Positions 12,501-24,130 are shown, counted from the stretch's first letter. The stretch: 64,000 nt of DNA from Dactylellina haptotyla (GCA_031310005.1 CM062387.1:1364001-1428000), one strand, 5' to 3'. Notes: generated by a model from the sequence alone, not told the origin. Made by a program: numbers and translations.

Positions 12501-13488
12501 CCAAACGAACAAGCTGGGCGTTCCACTTGGAAGCAGATGCGAAGGCAAAATCGATCTAACCCGCCAACCCGTCTATACGTGTATAATATACGCAACACCA
12601 ACCGTTGCAGAAAACGGCAATTGAAAATCATATCGTGACACCCTACGCGAGGACAAATAATGACATATCGTGCGTTTAATCCCCCGTGGCAGGTACGTGG
12701 ACAATCTAAACGAGAGTTTGTCAGTTCCTATCTTAAGAATATCTCCATCCGCATATAGAATAATTTCATAATGGACATCCCGATCGTGTTATCCATTCAG
12801 GTATTAACAGATCCGAACACACACGTTTACGTAGACGCCTCGTAGCAAAAGATCAATTATAGACTTCAGAATTCCACGCGATCCGAACATCGTCGGCGAG
12901 TACCTGCCAACTCCAAGCGATAGTGGATCGTCAGCCCTAGCTAAATACATGACCTGTCGGCGTGCATGGGCGCCCACGGCCACGTTGCGTAAGTTTTTAA
13001 TTCTTCAAAGTCAGTCGTTAATCACGCTCGCTCCACGCTACGAAGAGGTAAACTAGAATTCTGTAAACGACAATTGGAAGTAAATTTGGAAGCTTCAAGT
13101 CCGGAGCGCTAGCATACTCAGACCAGCTTCGGATAAGCGACACCTAACCACAGTCCAGCTACAAATATAACCAGCTATCTAAACTCGGCTGCAAATACCT
13201 TGGCCATCAATATAAGCTTCCTCATTGCCACGTGCGCGGGTATGTATGTCCGCATATTGCTCATGTGGCATGTTCGAGTTGCTTCAATTGTCTAGACGAG
13301 GTACCATTGTGCGAGTCGCTGCTTGATTTGATTAAGAATAATATACTTTATATCTAAATTATGTACTTCTAGAAATCCGCGGAAATAATAATATGTACCC
13401 TTGAGAGCAGAAGGAACCAGTTAATTCCATCTGACTCCCCAACCCCTTCTAGAATAAACAACCTAGAATTCAATTGGGATGTACGCTC

Positions 13489-14690
13489 CTACAGCAGAAA
13501 TGGAACCACGGCCTTCCGTTCTGGCATCTTCCTGCCAAATTTCCTTTTGTAGAACTCGACACCCTGGAATGCGCGCGGTGTCATCGATGCAATCTCGTTG
13601 ACCAAGAAGTTGATAGCGGGAGGACAGTTCCACCCACCCGCTGCGATCAAGAAACCCGCCCATTCGATCCACTCCATAAAATACTAATCCGAATCGCCAC
13701 CAATTAGCACATCTCCCACAGCATAAGAATTGTCGTGAAAACATAGAATGGTTACTCACATGCGGATGCCAGCAATACTCGTATAGTCCACCTTGCGGAA
13801 CTACCCAAATCAACACTGTCAGTAACCCTGATACCTCCATAGAAAAACTCTGCTGAAAAAATGACATTTCCCTCACCTTCGTAGATATGCCCGCTATTCT
13901 CCGCCCTAACAACCAACCTCCCGGCCCCGGCATCCACAAGCTCCACTCCCTCCCCTAAAGCGTCATCCTTCTTCCTCCTCGCCCGCTCCAAATGCTCTCT
14001 CCCCGCCCTCCGTCTGATCTCGTAGAGCACATCCTCATGCCACACGTTCCCCGCGAACCCCACAATCCACATCCCCACGCCAATCAGGAACCGCAGCTTC
14101 CAAAACGGCGAGACCTCATCCACATTCCCCTGCTGCAGGAGGAAGAAACTCCCTAGCGAATACCCGTTCAGGTAGTTAAAGTACGTCGCGATAATGAGCA
14201 CTATAATGTGCGCAGGCGCGTATGCGGGTGCACGTAACGGGGAGATGAGCGCGCGGTTGAGGTAGTGGATTAGATATAGCACAGAGAGGATCTTGTGCGT
14301 GGTTGGCAGCGCGAGTATGGTAGCTAGGGGGTCGGGTTTGTTGAGAAGGAGGGTGAGGAAGAAGGAGGCGGGGGAGACGAGTTCCATTAGAATCCAACTT
14401 AGTTTGCCTGCGTTTTAATCAGCATGAAAATTGAATATAAGTAATTGATAAAATCGGAGTAAAAGAGGGATATAGAGGAGCTAACCTGGCAGATTGAGGA
14501 AGCTCCTGACGGACGTCTTGCCCATTGGCGTCGTTATGACGGACTGGATGCAGCATATTACTGGGAAGAAGTGGAAGAGCTGGACGTGGGCTCTGTAGAT
14601 TGAAGCCTCCGGGGAGAAGAGGTACTGCGAGCACAGGAGGCGAAGGTTGTCCATTGTGAGGGTGGAATTGCTATCGATGCCGAGGCTCAT
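13489..14690 (-). CDS. steroid 5-alpha-reductase family membrane enzyme
   Basis: Multi-pass ER-type membrane oxidoreductase of the 3-oxo-5-alpha-steroid 4-dehydrogenase family (SRD5A/DET2-like), which reduces an enone double bond with NADPH. Four exons (14690..14486, 14407..13877, 13800..13760, 13683..13489) give 323 residues. The short third exon encodes PQGGLYEYCWHPH; joined to YFMEWIEWAGF it forms the family's C-terminal signature (GGL-[FY]-E-Y...P-[NH]-Y-[FL]-[GM]-E). Hydrophobic segments include FFPVICCIQSVI, SPASFFLTLLL, IIVLIIATYFNYL and FLIGVGMWIVGF. A basic/acidic loop of about 40 residues (REHLERARRKKDD onward) sits before the signature and is longer than I would expect. An in-frame ATG 48 bases further upstream is possible. 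It lacks the ubiquitin-like N-terminus of TSC13 enoyl reductases. Substrate is unknown; steroid, polyprenol and fatty-acyl chemistry are all possible. Confidence 0.86.
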
Positions 14691-15258
14691 GGTCACTGCT
14701 ATTGGCTGGGAGCTATAGCTCCAGAACCGCAATTCCAAAAGTGTGTTGTGACGTCGTCCGCCTTGGTGAGGTTCCGCTGAGGGCGAATGTAGCTGCGAAA
14801 AGGAGCCAGAACGATCGTCTTTGTGAGTTCAAAGGCTCCAGAACAATAAAGAGCGACGGTGCGATCCAGGAAACAGCTGCAGCGAGTGAAACAGGTGCAA
14901 AACAGCAGGCGATTGCAGGGGCCCGGGCATTCTTTTATACATCGAAGAATGCAACCGAGCGAGCTTGGTTGGAGCTCCCATGATCGATCCACAAATGCAA
15001 GGAACATGCGCCAAGACCAGCACCTCGCTGTGCGATTGCCCGAGTTCCCCGAGATCTCCGCACGTTAGATTCCCACGCCAGATCGAGATATTTTATTACT
15101 ATACGTTGCCATATTAATAGTATCGCTCGCACATGGCCGCTGGTTAGTCCCGTCCAATCATTCAATGTCTATGTGAGAGCTACACGGGGTGGTGGCCAGA
15201 CGTCTGTGGTAGCTGATATCATGTTGAATGCACCCGGACAGCTTCCTCGGACTCGACG
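14691..15258. promoter_or_regulatory. divergent promoter region, 5-alpha-reductase-like / POF1-like genes
   Basis: 568 bases between diverging start codons. I see no repeat, RNA gene or convincing coding region; frames running through it on both strands lack family features. Confidence 0.45.
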
Positions 15259-16319
15259 ATGGACCGCGTCGCCAGCATCCGTAGGCTCCTCCCGGGCTTC
15301 CGCGATGTCTTGTCGTCATTGGCGGAAACCCCGGCGAGAAGAAGGTTCACCCTTGTAAAGTCGTTCGCATCTCGAGATCAAGAGTCCGCTGTCACTTCTG
15401 CGAAAAGAAGGACCGTTTGCATACTAGACTCTAGCGTAGGTACCGATATAATAATCCATTGGCCCATTTAATTTGCTATTCCTATAATGTACTTTAAAAT
15501 AAATAACCTAACAGACGAAAATAGTTCAACCCGCCCACCAAGGCACACATGCACCTGGCCATCCAGGCCCTTCAGAAATACACTCCAAAATCATCAAACG
15601 AAGAAGATCCGGCTGAAGACTCACCGTCCCTCCTTCTTCTCCTCGCAACATCAAATGCGGACAAAGCGCCCGCGCCCGCGGCATACGAACACCGCATCGC
15701 CATGATGTGTCTACTCGCCGAGGAGATTCGCGATGTATACGCGCAAGAAACCAGCGCGTCGGATGTCCCGCGAATCGATATCGGCATCACCCGGCACGCC
15801 AGATTTATAGATAAGAGCGAAGATTTGTATACCAATTATTTATACCCCAGAGCACAGACCCGCCAGGTTTGGATTATGGGATACGATACCCTCATCAGGT
15901 AAATGCATTCAGAATCTACCAATTTACCTTGATTCAACATCACTCAGGCAAAGCTTGAAATCTGCAGATTGTTGGATACGAAGTATTACCCGCCGGAACA
16001 CACCCTGACACCCGTCTACGACACACTCCTCTCCGGTAGGAACCGGATTCTCGTATTCGGCCGCCCCGATGACGAGTTTGGGAGCGAGGAGCTACAGAGG
16101 GAATACTCTGAGAATGTGGACTCCCGTGTGTCGGAGCGGTTGGACATGGTGCTTGCAGATGACGATAAAACCGCGGGTATCAGTAGCACCAAGGTTAGAA
16201 AAGGCATAATGGACACAATTAAGAACGCCTATGATGTATATGACTGGAGGGGTGCAGTGTGCGCAAGTATTGCAGAGTATGTGATTGATGAGCCGGTATA
16301 TCATCAAGCTAGACGGTAA
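15259..16319 (+). CDS. pof1: POF1/NMNAT-like nucleotidylyltransferase
   Basis: Adenylyltransferase-type HxGH superfamily protein, related to yeast Pof1 and NMN adenylyltransferases, which join a nucleotide to a phosphorylated ligand. Three exons (15259..15435, 15525..15898, 15968..16319) give 300 residues. The first intron cuts exactly inside the active-site loop: exon 1 ends VCILDSS and exon 2 starts FNPPTKAHMHLAI, rebuilding the SFNPPTxAH motif at residues 59-67. The true acceptor is aaatag; the earlier aacag would leave the motif broken. WIMGYDTLIRLL is the second conserved strand, where NMNATs have MGxDxL. Near the C-terminus GISSTKVRKG matches the ISSTxxR nucleotide-binding motif. There is no targeting signal. 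Length is somewhat longer than yeast Pof1. Whether it acts on NMN or another substrate cannot be told. Confidence 0.88.
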
Positions 16320-16730
16320 ATTATAGCTGTCAAAGTATAGCGCTGAGGAAATTTGTGCGTGGTTTTTGCGTGATGTACTGGAGGAGCAAGGTTATAATCG
16401 ACAAGCGATACTTAGCAGACATGTCATTTCGGACATCAATTTCGTTTTTCACAATGTGGAGGGGAACTCGAAGGAGATTGAAAGTGGAACGACGAAAAAT
16501 TTGCTAATCCTGACATAAAAAAGAGCAAGGCGCTGTACAGCGAAAAAACCGCAATTCGGACAGAAACAGGTGTAAACCTCCAAAAGAAAACTCGCAGAAA
16601 ACCAAAGCCGTGACGCATGCGCAATGCTGATGAGAAAAACGTAACCCAAGAAAGTAGCCTTATCCCTTGTGTGCAATGTATCCTCTATAATCCCATTGTC
16701 ACCATTTGAGACGCAGAAGCGGTCTTTGTT
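16320..16730. other. short intergenic between convergent POF1-like and ATX1 genes
   Basis: 411 bases between two converging stop codons, holding the two 3' untranslated ends. No gene or repeat is visible. Confidence 0.5.
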
Positions 16731-17030
16731 TTAAGCGGTGATTTCTCGTCCAGCGGAGACGGGCTTGACGTTGTTGATCTTCTCGAAGATGGCGTCGTAG
16801 CTCAGAGTTTCTGGAGCGGTGACGTTGACTTTCTGGGTCTCGAGGTTGGTGGTGTATTCGAGATCTAGACAACGTCAAATGTTAGAACCAATAGTTTATC
16901 AACGAGAGTGGGGCAAATTCGTACCAGAGTACTCCTTCTCCTTCCATCTCTTAAGGACTCGCTCGACAGCGCCAGAGCAGCCGCTACACGACATGGCGAC
17001 GTCGAACTCGTACTGCTTGAGATTCGACAT
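16731..17030 (-). CDS. atx1: copper metallochaperone ATX1
   Basis: Small cytosolic copper chaperone that delivers Cu(I) to the Ccc2-type ATPase in the Golgi and so to secreted copper enzymes. Two exons (17030..16925 and 16864..16731) separated by a 60-base intron give 79 residues, the normal ATX1 size. A single heavy-metal-associated domain fills the protein: it begins MSNLKQYEFDVAMSCSGCSG, with the metal-binding MxCxxC at Cys15 and Cys18, continues through VERVLKRWKEKE, and after the intron gives NLETQKVNVTAPETLSYDAI and FEKINNVKPV. The basic Lys/Arg face used for docking the ATPase is present. It is too short for a Cu-ATPase or CCS. It is convergent with the POF1-like gene. Confidence 0.95.
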
Positions 17031-17956
17031 GATTTACTGCGTTCTCTTGACGGGAGAATGCGAGGAGAGGGTTTAACAATTTAGAGTGGGTGAGCGAGTG
17101 AGTGAGCGTGGACTGAATGTGGCAGCGTTTGGGTGGTTTGTGTTGGATGAGACGTTGAGGGGCGGCAACCTTCGCGATCTCGTAAGGCTTATATACCCGG
17201 CCACGGACCACAGCTTTATAATCCACGGATTTCTTACCAACTAACTCGTGCTGCTACGAACAACCTACTTCGGTGTTCAATCGCACCAGCAGGCCCTTGA
17301 ATCACCTCAACCTCCGGACCGAACCTCCTGGAAAGAGAAAGCTTGGGCCTGCCCGGAGCTCAAAGACACCTGGGGGCCATGGCTGACAAATTAGCTCGAC
17401 TGCAGCTAGCCCGGACGCATTTGGCAACTGCTTCAGCTTGAAATACGGCCCCCCGAAACCTCACACGCACAATGTGTCGGATCCACCTGTCTGCAACTCT
17501 GCCCCCGACGAGCTGTTTGCCGCAGGAACTTGCTCATGTCTCCACCCGATGTTTCTCGGGCGGTATACTGCAGCCGAACCAGAGATCCAGCAGCCGTCGG
17601 TGCAGGGGCGTTCCCAGTTGCAACGCGCAAAATAACACGCTCTTTACATATATCTTTACTCTTTAGAAATATAGCACGAGAGAGCTGGAGGTTGAAGAGT
17701 ATAAGAATACATTACAATATCATTAGTATGTGTAGGCCTGTGTGTCGACTATTTCCAGCAAAGATTAACAGAACAAAAAACGCATAGTCATCTATATACA
17801 TCCGTTAATGATACAATCCCATAATAACAAAACCATGCTCATAATACATGCTACTCGTGCGCAGTGAAATACCAAAAAGATCGCAAAAAGCAGCTAGATA
17901 TACCAATGACAAATGAAATTCGAAACCAACGTGCTATAAAACTCAGCTTACTGGGT
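17031..17956. other. intergenic upstream of ATX1 and downstream of the kelch gene
   Basis: 926 bases between the ATX1 start and the stop of the next gene, both on the minus strand. The first 200 bases hold the ATX1 leader, with a GTGAGCGAGT-type short direct repeat at about 17087-17108 and a TATA-like box. The remainder is AT-rich 3' region of the kelch gene. Confidence 0.45.
17189..17196 (-). promoter_or_regulatory. TATA-like box of ATX1
   Basis: GTATATAA on the minus strand, about 160 bases before the ATX1 start codon. Position and sequence suit a core promoter element, but no transcript start is known. Confidence 0.4.
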
Positions 17957-20900
17957 CTAATCCAACTCCCCGACCCGTCTAGCTGCAGCTGAACCCAACC
18001 TCAATATCCCTTCCCCGGTGGACATCACTGGGTAATTCCCGGAACTGCTCACCCGCCTCTGCGCATGATACTGCTGGAACAACCCCAAACTCCCATCCGT
18101 GGTCGTCCCGCCGCTGCTAATCCGTCTCGGGCCCGGGTTGACAACCCTCAACTTCCCCTTCGGGGCGGTGTACACCATCTGCACCACCTTGTCATCAATA
18201 TCCATGTCCGAATCGTAATTCGTCAACCCCTTGGTGAACAGAACGTCCGTCGCGCGGTCATTGATATTCATAATTTCCGCCTGTTGTGGCAGATTATCGG
18301 ATGCCGACGACGGCGCCTTCGCGGTCTGGGGGCGTCGGTGCAGGACGCTCTTCCTACCTAGCGAGGTAGAGCGCTTCTCGCTCCCCTGGTGGCTATGAGG
18401 CGAGAGCGTCGCAGCCATCGCTACAGCCCTACGTTTAATAGATGATCCGAGTGACGGGATCCTAGACCTTGTGCTTACAGCTGATTTGCCATCACCCTTC
18501 CCCTGCCGTGCTTGCGCGGCTAAAGTCTCCGATAATAGCGGTCCAACTGTGGACTCCCTGGAGGACGACGGCTGCTGCTTTGGGCTGTACTGTTGTTCCC
18601 GGATCGGGCCGACTTCAATTGGTTCCTCGACTCCTTGGTTCGACGTCGATACCATCTTGGCCTTCTCGCTGAGGATAGCTCTCTCGCCAGCGTAGGTTGA
18701 TGTTTGCACTCCACCAACTAAGGATACATGCTCACCTTCATCTTCGTAGTCATCCTCCTCCTCAACCTCTGGGATTGGCGTGGGTGATAATGAATCGGCA
18801 TAGTAATCCATTATTGACGATAGCCTGCACTCGTCCTCAGTCCTCATCGGTCCAGGATTATACATCTCCTCTCGGATTCTGTCCTCTAGCGACTTTGCCT
18901 TCTTGATCGTCCTTGTTTCTTCGAACGTTGCCAACGGTATGGTAGAAAATAACGAAGGCTGCTGGTCGACCATGGTCCAAGCACTGCCTTTCCTCGACTC
19001 CGGTGCGATAGTTTCCCAGTCTTCTGGGTGTACGCTCTCCTTACGCTGATATTGCAATAGCGGCTGCGAGCTACCGTACGAGAGATGGTTGTAATTACCC
19101 TCATAAGCTGATGAAGCAATTGAATCTCTCGGGATGAGCGTTGGATCAGGGAATTCTTCAGCCATTTTCGATGGAAGTGGAGCGGTTACTCCCTTCGGTC
19201 CGACCAGAACTCTAGGATTTCGGGGTGACTGGTCTTTGTATGACTGGGCGGTGGACAGGAGAATCGGGGGCACCGGATACGGCACTTCCTCGACGGGTGT
19301 ATCGTATACTTCTGAGGCGGTCAGCGTGCTCACCTGGCCGTCAGAGTACTGCGAAGAACTAGTGATACACCTACCAGTGTCTCCATTTGCACCCCCTGGT
19401 ACGGTAGACATCTGCCTACCAGGCTTGAGATACCTGTCGCTGTTACCCAAAGTCGTCGACTCCTTCCTCCACCTAGAGGCCGTGCTATCCTCCCTCGATC
19501 GCTTCATAACGTCAGCGGCCTGCGCGGCAGCATCGGCATTCGCCCACTCTCTAACCCAGGCGACCATCTCACTCCTCACACTCCTCCTTCTTTCCAATGC
19601 CGACTCTTGAAACAAGTTCTCCCGCTGCTCCTGCTCTGCTCGCATTTTCTCAATCCGTTCCATATCGACATGTGACGGCTGACTTCTATGCATTCTCAAT
19701 GGTGCAGGCGGACGTGGCGGTAGCTCTGGACTTCCAGGAGACACTGGGTTCAATAGCCTTCCGTTATCCTCTGTACCCCTCCTGACAATTGTAAATGGTG
19801 TGTTCCCGTCGACAACGACAAGATCCTTCCCATACTCCAAATCCAGGGAATGAAACTTGTCTCGATCTGTAGAGAGCGTCTCGTTCGGTAAGTCCGCATA
19901 TTCCTCCTGCCGGCGTGCATAGTAGAATAAGACTGCGAGCGCAATTATCAGCACCAGGACGCCGCCGAACACGCCGGCTAGGATTCCTATATCCTTCTTC
20001 GTCTTCTTCTTGCCTTCTTCGACTGCGGTCTTGCTCAGGATTTCCGTTGGGTACCTGTACTTTTGAATCCACGTATTCGATGTCAGATTCAACAAGAAGG
20101 TCTTGTCGTTGATAACCTGCTGCTGAAGACTGCCATCGAACTCCGCAACTTGAAACCCAGAAGTAATGAGCATGACATTTCCTTCCAGCAATGTCGCAGC
20201 GTGCCCCCAGAGTGACATATTCCCTGGTCCGCTACCGGGAACCTCCTCGGTAGCATTGAGCGCTTCCCACTCCCAGTCACCATCCAGAGTGCCGACTTTC
20301 AGAGAAAGCATATTTGGAGTAGCAGGTCTTGTAACATTGCCTACCCAACCGCCAAAAACCACAACTCTCTTGCCATCCTCGTCAAGGACTGCAGAGTGAC
20401 CCGCTCTCGCCGTAATATCCCCCTGCTTCAATGTCGCAGACACAAAACTCCAGCCCTCGTTTTCTAACGAGTATATCGCGAGCTGTCCTAAACCTATGAA
20501 CCTCGATTGTGAAGTATAACCGCCCAGAATCAGCATACCCTCCAACGAGTCCGTTTCGTTCGTAATAGTCTTATTGTTCGCAACCTTCCCTTCAACAGTC
20601 AACGGGGTCATCGAAAACCCAGCCTCCGGAATGGGCGGGTTCTTCGAAATTGCGATGCTAACATCCACTACCTTCTGCCGTTTCGCCGTATCAACCCCTC
20701 CTAGCGTGGTATTTTCGAACTTCCAGACGTCAGACGAGAAGCTGTCGTTCCTACCGTTTCCCGTATACCCGTTCCCGCCAAGACACATGCCGCCGAAGGA
20801 ATACAATCTCTGATTCCCCATTAGTAGTGAAGTGGAAGACTGCTTACCCTGCTCCGTAGGAGACTGGACAGCGAATCCGCGGCCGAGGTACCGCTGCGTG

Positions 20901-21535
20901 GGAAACCAAAGACTTATATTCCGCTGCTGCATTTCCAGGGATAATTCGTCCCATTCTTGCTTCCCTGGTCTGCTGCGGAGGACTTTATAGTCGGATAAAG
21001 TAGCGTTTTTATCAATATCGCGGCAATATGCAGGATACGTTACCGCCCAGAGCTCGCCGGTGTCATCCTTTACGGTGCTATTTGTGGAATTACTACTATT
21101 ACTACTACTACTACTATCGTTCAGTAGGCCAATTCTGGCGTCCCGTGAGAAGAAGAGAATGCTCTTCGAACTCGATAGTTGTAAATTCGGGATTTGCACG
21201 CCGTTGATGTCTTGTGAGAAGGAGGAGTCGGAGAGGAAGTTGACGTCTATTATTCCGGAGTCTTCGTTCGGGTCGGCCAGGAAGATTGATTTGAAGTTTA
21301 TGAGGGATGCGGTGGTATTTGTATGGTGAAAGGCGGGTTGTATGTGTAAGAGCGGGTTGCCCGCTGACGTCCACGTTTGGAATATAGACGCCGGGATCGG
21401 ATTCGAAGATATCGGTGCAGATTTGGGTACTGTTGCAGCCGCGCTAGATATTGTAGGGAGGAGGATAGTGAGGGCGCCGAGCGAGAGGCGGGCGGGATTC
21501 GATATTCGCACCCGTCGACAGCTTTTGGGCGCCAT
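17957..21535 (-). CDS. kelch-like beta-propeller single-pass membrane protein
   Basis: Large predicted type I membrane protein, one exon, 1192 residues. A hydrophobic N-terminus (SLGALTILLPTISSAAA) looks like a signal peptide. The ectodomain of about 500 residues carries many N-glycosylation sequons, a Ser/Asn tract (SSSSNSSNSTNST near 141-153) and kelch/galactose-oxidase-like blades: RLYSFGGMCLGG, GMLILGGYTSQSR, RAGHSAVLDEDGKRVVVFGG and WGHAATLLEGNVMLITSG. One membrane helix lies near 515-540 (IGILAGVFGGVLVLIIALAV), followed by the basic YYARR stop-transfer. The cytoplasmic tail of about 650 residues is disordered and rich in Ser, Pro and Glu, with many RRxS-like sites. This architecture recurs as an uncharacterised fungal family. 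I infer a surface sensor or anchoring role but no precise function. Confidence 0.85.
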   Translation of the reverse strand: MAPKSCRRVRISNPARLSLGALTILLPTISSAAATVPKSAPISSNPIPASIFQTWTSAGNPLLHIQPAFHHTNTTASLINFKSIFLADPNEDSGIIDVNFLSDSSFSQDINGVQIPNLQLSSSKSILFFSRDARIGLLNDSSSSSNSSNSTNSTVKDDTGELWAVTYPAYCRDIDKNATLSDYKVLRSRPGKQEWDELSLEMQQRNISLWFPTQRYLGRGFAVQSPTEQGKQSSTSLLMGNQRLYSFGGMCLGGNGYTGNGRNDSFSSDVWKFENTTLGGVDTAKRQKVVDVSIAISKNPPIPEAGFSMTPLTVEGKVANNKTITNETDSLEGMLILGGYTSQSRFIGLGQLAIYSLENEGWSFVSATLKQGDITARAGHSAVLDEDGKRVVVFGGWVGNVTRPATPNMLSLKVGTLDGDWEWEALNATEEVPGSGPGNMSLWGHAATLLEGNVMLITSGFQVAEFDGSLQQQVINDKTFLLNLTSNTWIQKYRYPTEILSKTAVEEGKKKTKKDIGILAGVFGGVLVLIIALAVLFYYARRQEEYADLPNETLSTDRDKFHSLDLEYGKDLVVVDGNTPFTIVRRGTEDNGRLLNPVSPGSPELPPRPPAPLRMHRSQPSHVDMERIEKMRAEQEQRENLFQESALERRRSVRSEMVAWVREWANADAAAQAADVMKRSREDSTASRWRKESTTLGNSDRYLKPGRQMSTVPGGANGDTGRCITSSSQYSDGQVSTLTASEVYDTPVEEVPYPVPPILLSTAQSYKDQSPRNPRVLVGPKGVTAPLPSKMAEEFPDPTLIPRDSIASSAYEGNYNHLSYGSSQPLLQYQRKESVHPEDWETIAPESRKGSAWTMVDQQPSLFSTIPLATFEETRTIKKAKSLEDRIREEMYNPGPMRTEDECRLSSIMDYYADSLSPTPIPEVEEEDDYEDEGEHVSLVGGVQTSTYAGERAILSEKAKMVSTSNQGVEEPIEVGPIREQQYSPKQQPSSSRESTVGPLLSETLAAQARQGKGDGKSAVSTRSRIPSLGSSIKRRAVAMAATLSPHSHQGSEKRSTSLGRKSVLHRRPQTAKAPSSASDNLPQQAEIMNINDRATDVLFTKGLTNYDSDMDIDDKVVQMVYTAPKGKLRVVNPGPRRISSGGTTTDGSLGLFQQYHAQRRVSSSGNYPVMSTGEGILRLGSAAARRVGELD
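21091..21117. repeat. TAC/GTA trinucleotide repeat inside the kelch gene
   Basis: Imperfect run of TAC units, read on the minus strand as AGT/AAT codons. It encodes part of the Ser/Asn tract in the extracellular region. In-frame expansion or contraction would only lengthen or shorten this tract. Confidence 0.8.
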
Positions 21536-23520
21536 ATCTATAATTTATTCGTATATGTGACTGATATATATATTACTACCAGCGGATTATTCTATCCGTC
21601 GAATTTTTGAGATCAATCCTCTTTCGCACCTACTTCTAGAAGAAGACGGGAAGAAAGATGGAAGGATGGAGAACAGGCTTCTGAGAATCGAATCTGTAGA
21701 ACGAGAGAAAGACTCCGACCATCAGAATTCGCAACATTCAAAAACAAGCACCTGAAGCAGACTATAAAGAATATACCCTTTCGTGCTTCCAATCCTCTAG
21801 TAAACAACAAGAGGAACAGAACGAATATCGTCAATTCGAATGCTCAATCGTCTTCATGGAGACCGTCCCAGTTGCGCAGACAACACATATTCGCCCTGTT
21901 GGATTTCTGTAATATAACTTCCCAATCGAATGCTGAAATGTCGAACTCTGTCGGTGGTACTCCTCCTTTCTATTCCCGCTTTTTTAACAAAAGACCTTTA
22001 AATTAAGAAGAAAAAAGAAGGAAAAGAAAAGGGAAGATCATCAGTCACCCGGTCGTCATAGCTATTTTATTCCAAATACGCACCATCTCATTCACTCATA
22101 AAAAACTCACCCCGTACGCATACTTCCCTTCCCACATGCCGGGACAACACACCACACCAGGACGACTTTAGTCCGAACCAACGACGTTCTGGCCCGAGAA
22201 TGCAACATATGAACATCCCCATTCTGCGTTCCGAAAACGTCGCCCAAAAATTTCCGGTGACGTTCCAGCCCCAATTGACTGGGGGGATGGGGATCTTTCT
22301 TGCCATTCGGGGCGGCAGGTAGGTACACTACCACGCGGAGGCAGACAGGAAAAGGGTCATAGCGAGAAAGCAAAATGCAGGTCCCAGGTACACTCAGCAG
22401 CGAACGGTTCGATCGCTTTCGCCTACGTACCTGAGGGGATACGCTGGGATCGGTAAAGGGTGTTAGTAGGTTTGGGACGAACCCGCTCGCGCACTGATGA
22501 TATGGCGTATTCGAGATCTTCGATCTGAAGAGCGCCCAGTGATTTAAATCCTTCTAAAACTTTTGGTATTCTACCGATCTTTTCTGATATGACGAGGGTT
22601 TAAAACACGCCCAGATGAGTACTCTATATGTTGTGGTATTCTCATATCAGGCGCAGTCAAGAAGGAAAGGAGGGGAAATGTATTCACGATCAGCGCAGGA
22701 TAGATAGTAGGGTTTCGCCTTTGTAACGACGAGAATCAAGGAATCCGGCTACCCAGCCAACTTCAATATCCATCCGAAGTCTAGCCTTTAACTAAATTTT
22801 CTGCACCTGAGTGAGGCAAATTACCCGATCAGAACAAATATCTTACCCTAAAAATAAGCAGAAAGAAAGAAAAAATAGTCTCGTCCGAAGGCTGAGAGAA
22901 ATTCGGGTCAAGAAACCCAAGCCCAGAAGAAAAGAGAAAACGGGAAAGCAAAATGGACGGAAATAGTAAAGCTCCACTTCGGGATCACCAAAACCATAAC
23001 CCGCCAATCCCGTTGATGACGATAGCCTACGCTCCTCCTGTCACTCAACCACCTTATTGTTATTGCAAAGACGGGAAGAAAAGACGGGTCGTATAGTCAC
23101 GTTAGTCTTTCAAAAAAGAACGTTGGCCCTCTCCTAACATTCCGATTCTGATCGCTCGCTGGCGTCCGTCAAACTCTCCTGATAAAGACATAAATAAATG
23201 TCTAGTATCATATCATAGTCAGTGACAATAGTGTCCACATGCTCAAACCCAGACATTGAACTTTACCACAACCAGGATCGCCATGCATGCACCTCCTACG
23301 TGACTCCTAAATCGTCCCGCTCGCTCGCTTTTCGTAAACAAGAAAAATAAGAAACTTTTGTCGTTTGTTTTATTGAACATCCGCTATAATACATTACTCC
23401 CCCCACAGAAAGGAAATATTTTTTTGTTGGTGAAAATGATATGAACATTCCATCCATTCCGTTTTGTTACCCGTTTACCCCTCTCTTCTGTTCCATCCCA
23501 TCCCACAAACCTGAATATGC

Positions 23521-23539
23521 ATCCCATCCCATCCCATCC
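23521..23539. repeat. ATCCC pentanucleotide repeat
   Basis: About four tandem ATCCC units, with two more partial copies 25-30 bases to the left. It lies in gene-free DNA. Confidence 0.65.
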
Positions 23540-24110
23540 GAGTTCCTTCTAGTAAAAAATGTTTTTTAGTTTTTATTTTTCTGATGACCCGCGTTAACCC
23601 ATGCAATCATGCAAGCTAATCCCCATTCCGTATCCCTATAGTCAAGTCAGTAAGTCAGTCTACCCCTCGCGGAAAACACCATCCAAAACCTTTCACGAAT
23701 GTTCCTTTTCCAAGGGGAAAGAAAAGGAAAGAAAAAGGAACACTTCAGAAGAGAGAGAAAAGAGCACAGCAGTATATGAAAGTAAATAGACGTTTGAGAA
23801 AAAAAAAGGAAGTATATATATCTGAAAAAAATTTGTTTATAGATCTGTTTCTCCTCCTTCCTTGCTTGTGTGATACTCCTCAGGTGTTATCGGTTATGTA
23901 CATTAAAAAATAAAAAATAAAAGAGAGACCAGTTCGTCGTTTCGGCATTTCCGTTCCAGTCTTCCATCCGCCGTATATCCCGTTCTCATAATCCCATCCC
24001 ATATTCGAAAGTAGTAAAAAATAAAATAAACAATAGACAATAAACAGAAACGGTAGCTTTAAGCTAAGAGCTCGTTGTATAGGAGCGCCTGCAGTGTCAA
24101 CAAGGTACAA

Positions 24111-24130
24111 GGACAGGGACAGGGACAGGG
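24111..24130. repeat. GGGACA hexanucleotide repeat
   Basis: Three tandem GGGACA-type units in the 3' flank of the kinase gene. Confidence 0.65.

Larger units (their letters stand above)
8497..13488. other. long gene-free region upstream of Crz1
   Basis: This 5 kb holds no protein gene that I can support. Its Crz1-proximal 2-2.5 kb is rich in GA/CT and AAG/CTT tracts and probably contains the Crz1 promoter and a long 5' leader. The short open frames there (for example around 9004-9700) encode low-complexity Lys/Arg or Phe/Leu runs, as expected from composition. From 11.1 to 13.4 kb the sequence is of mixed composition, without long frames, tRNA-like motifs or repeats that I can see. Confidence 0.5.
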
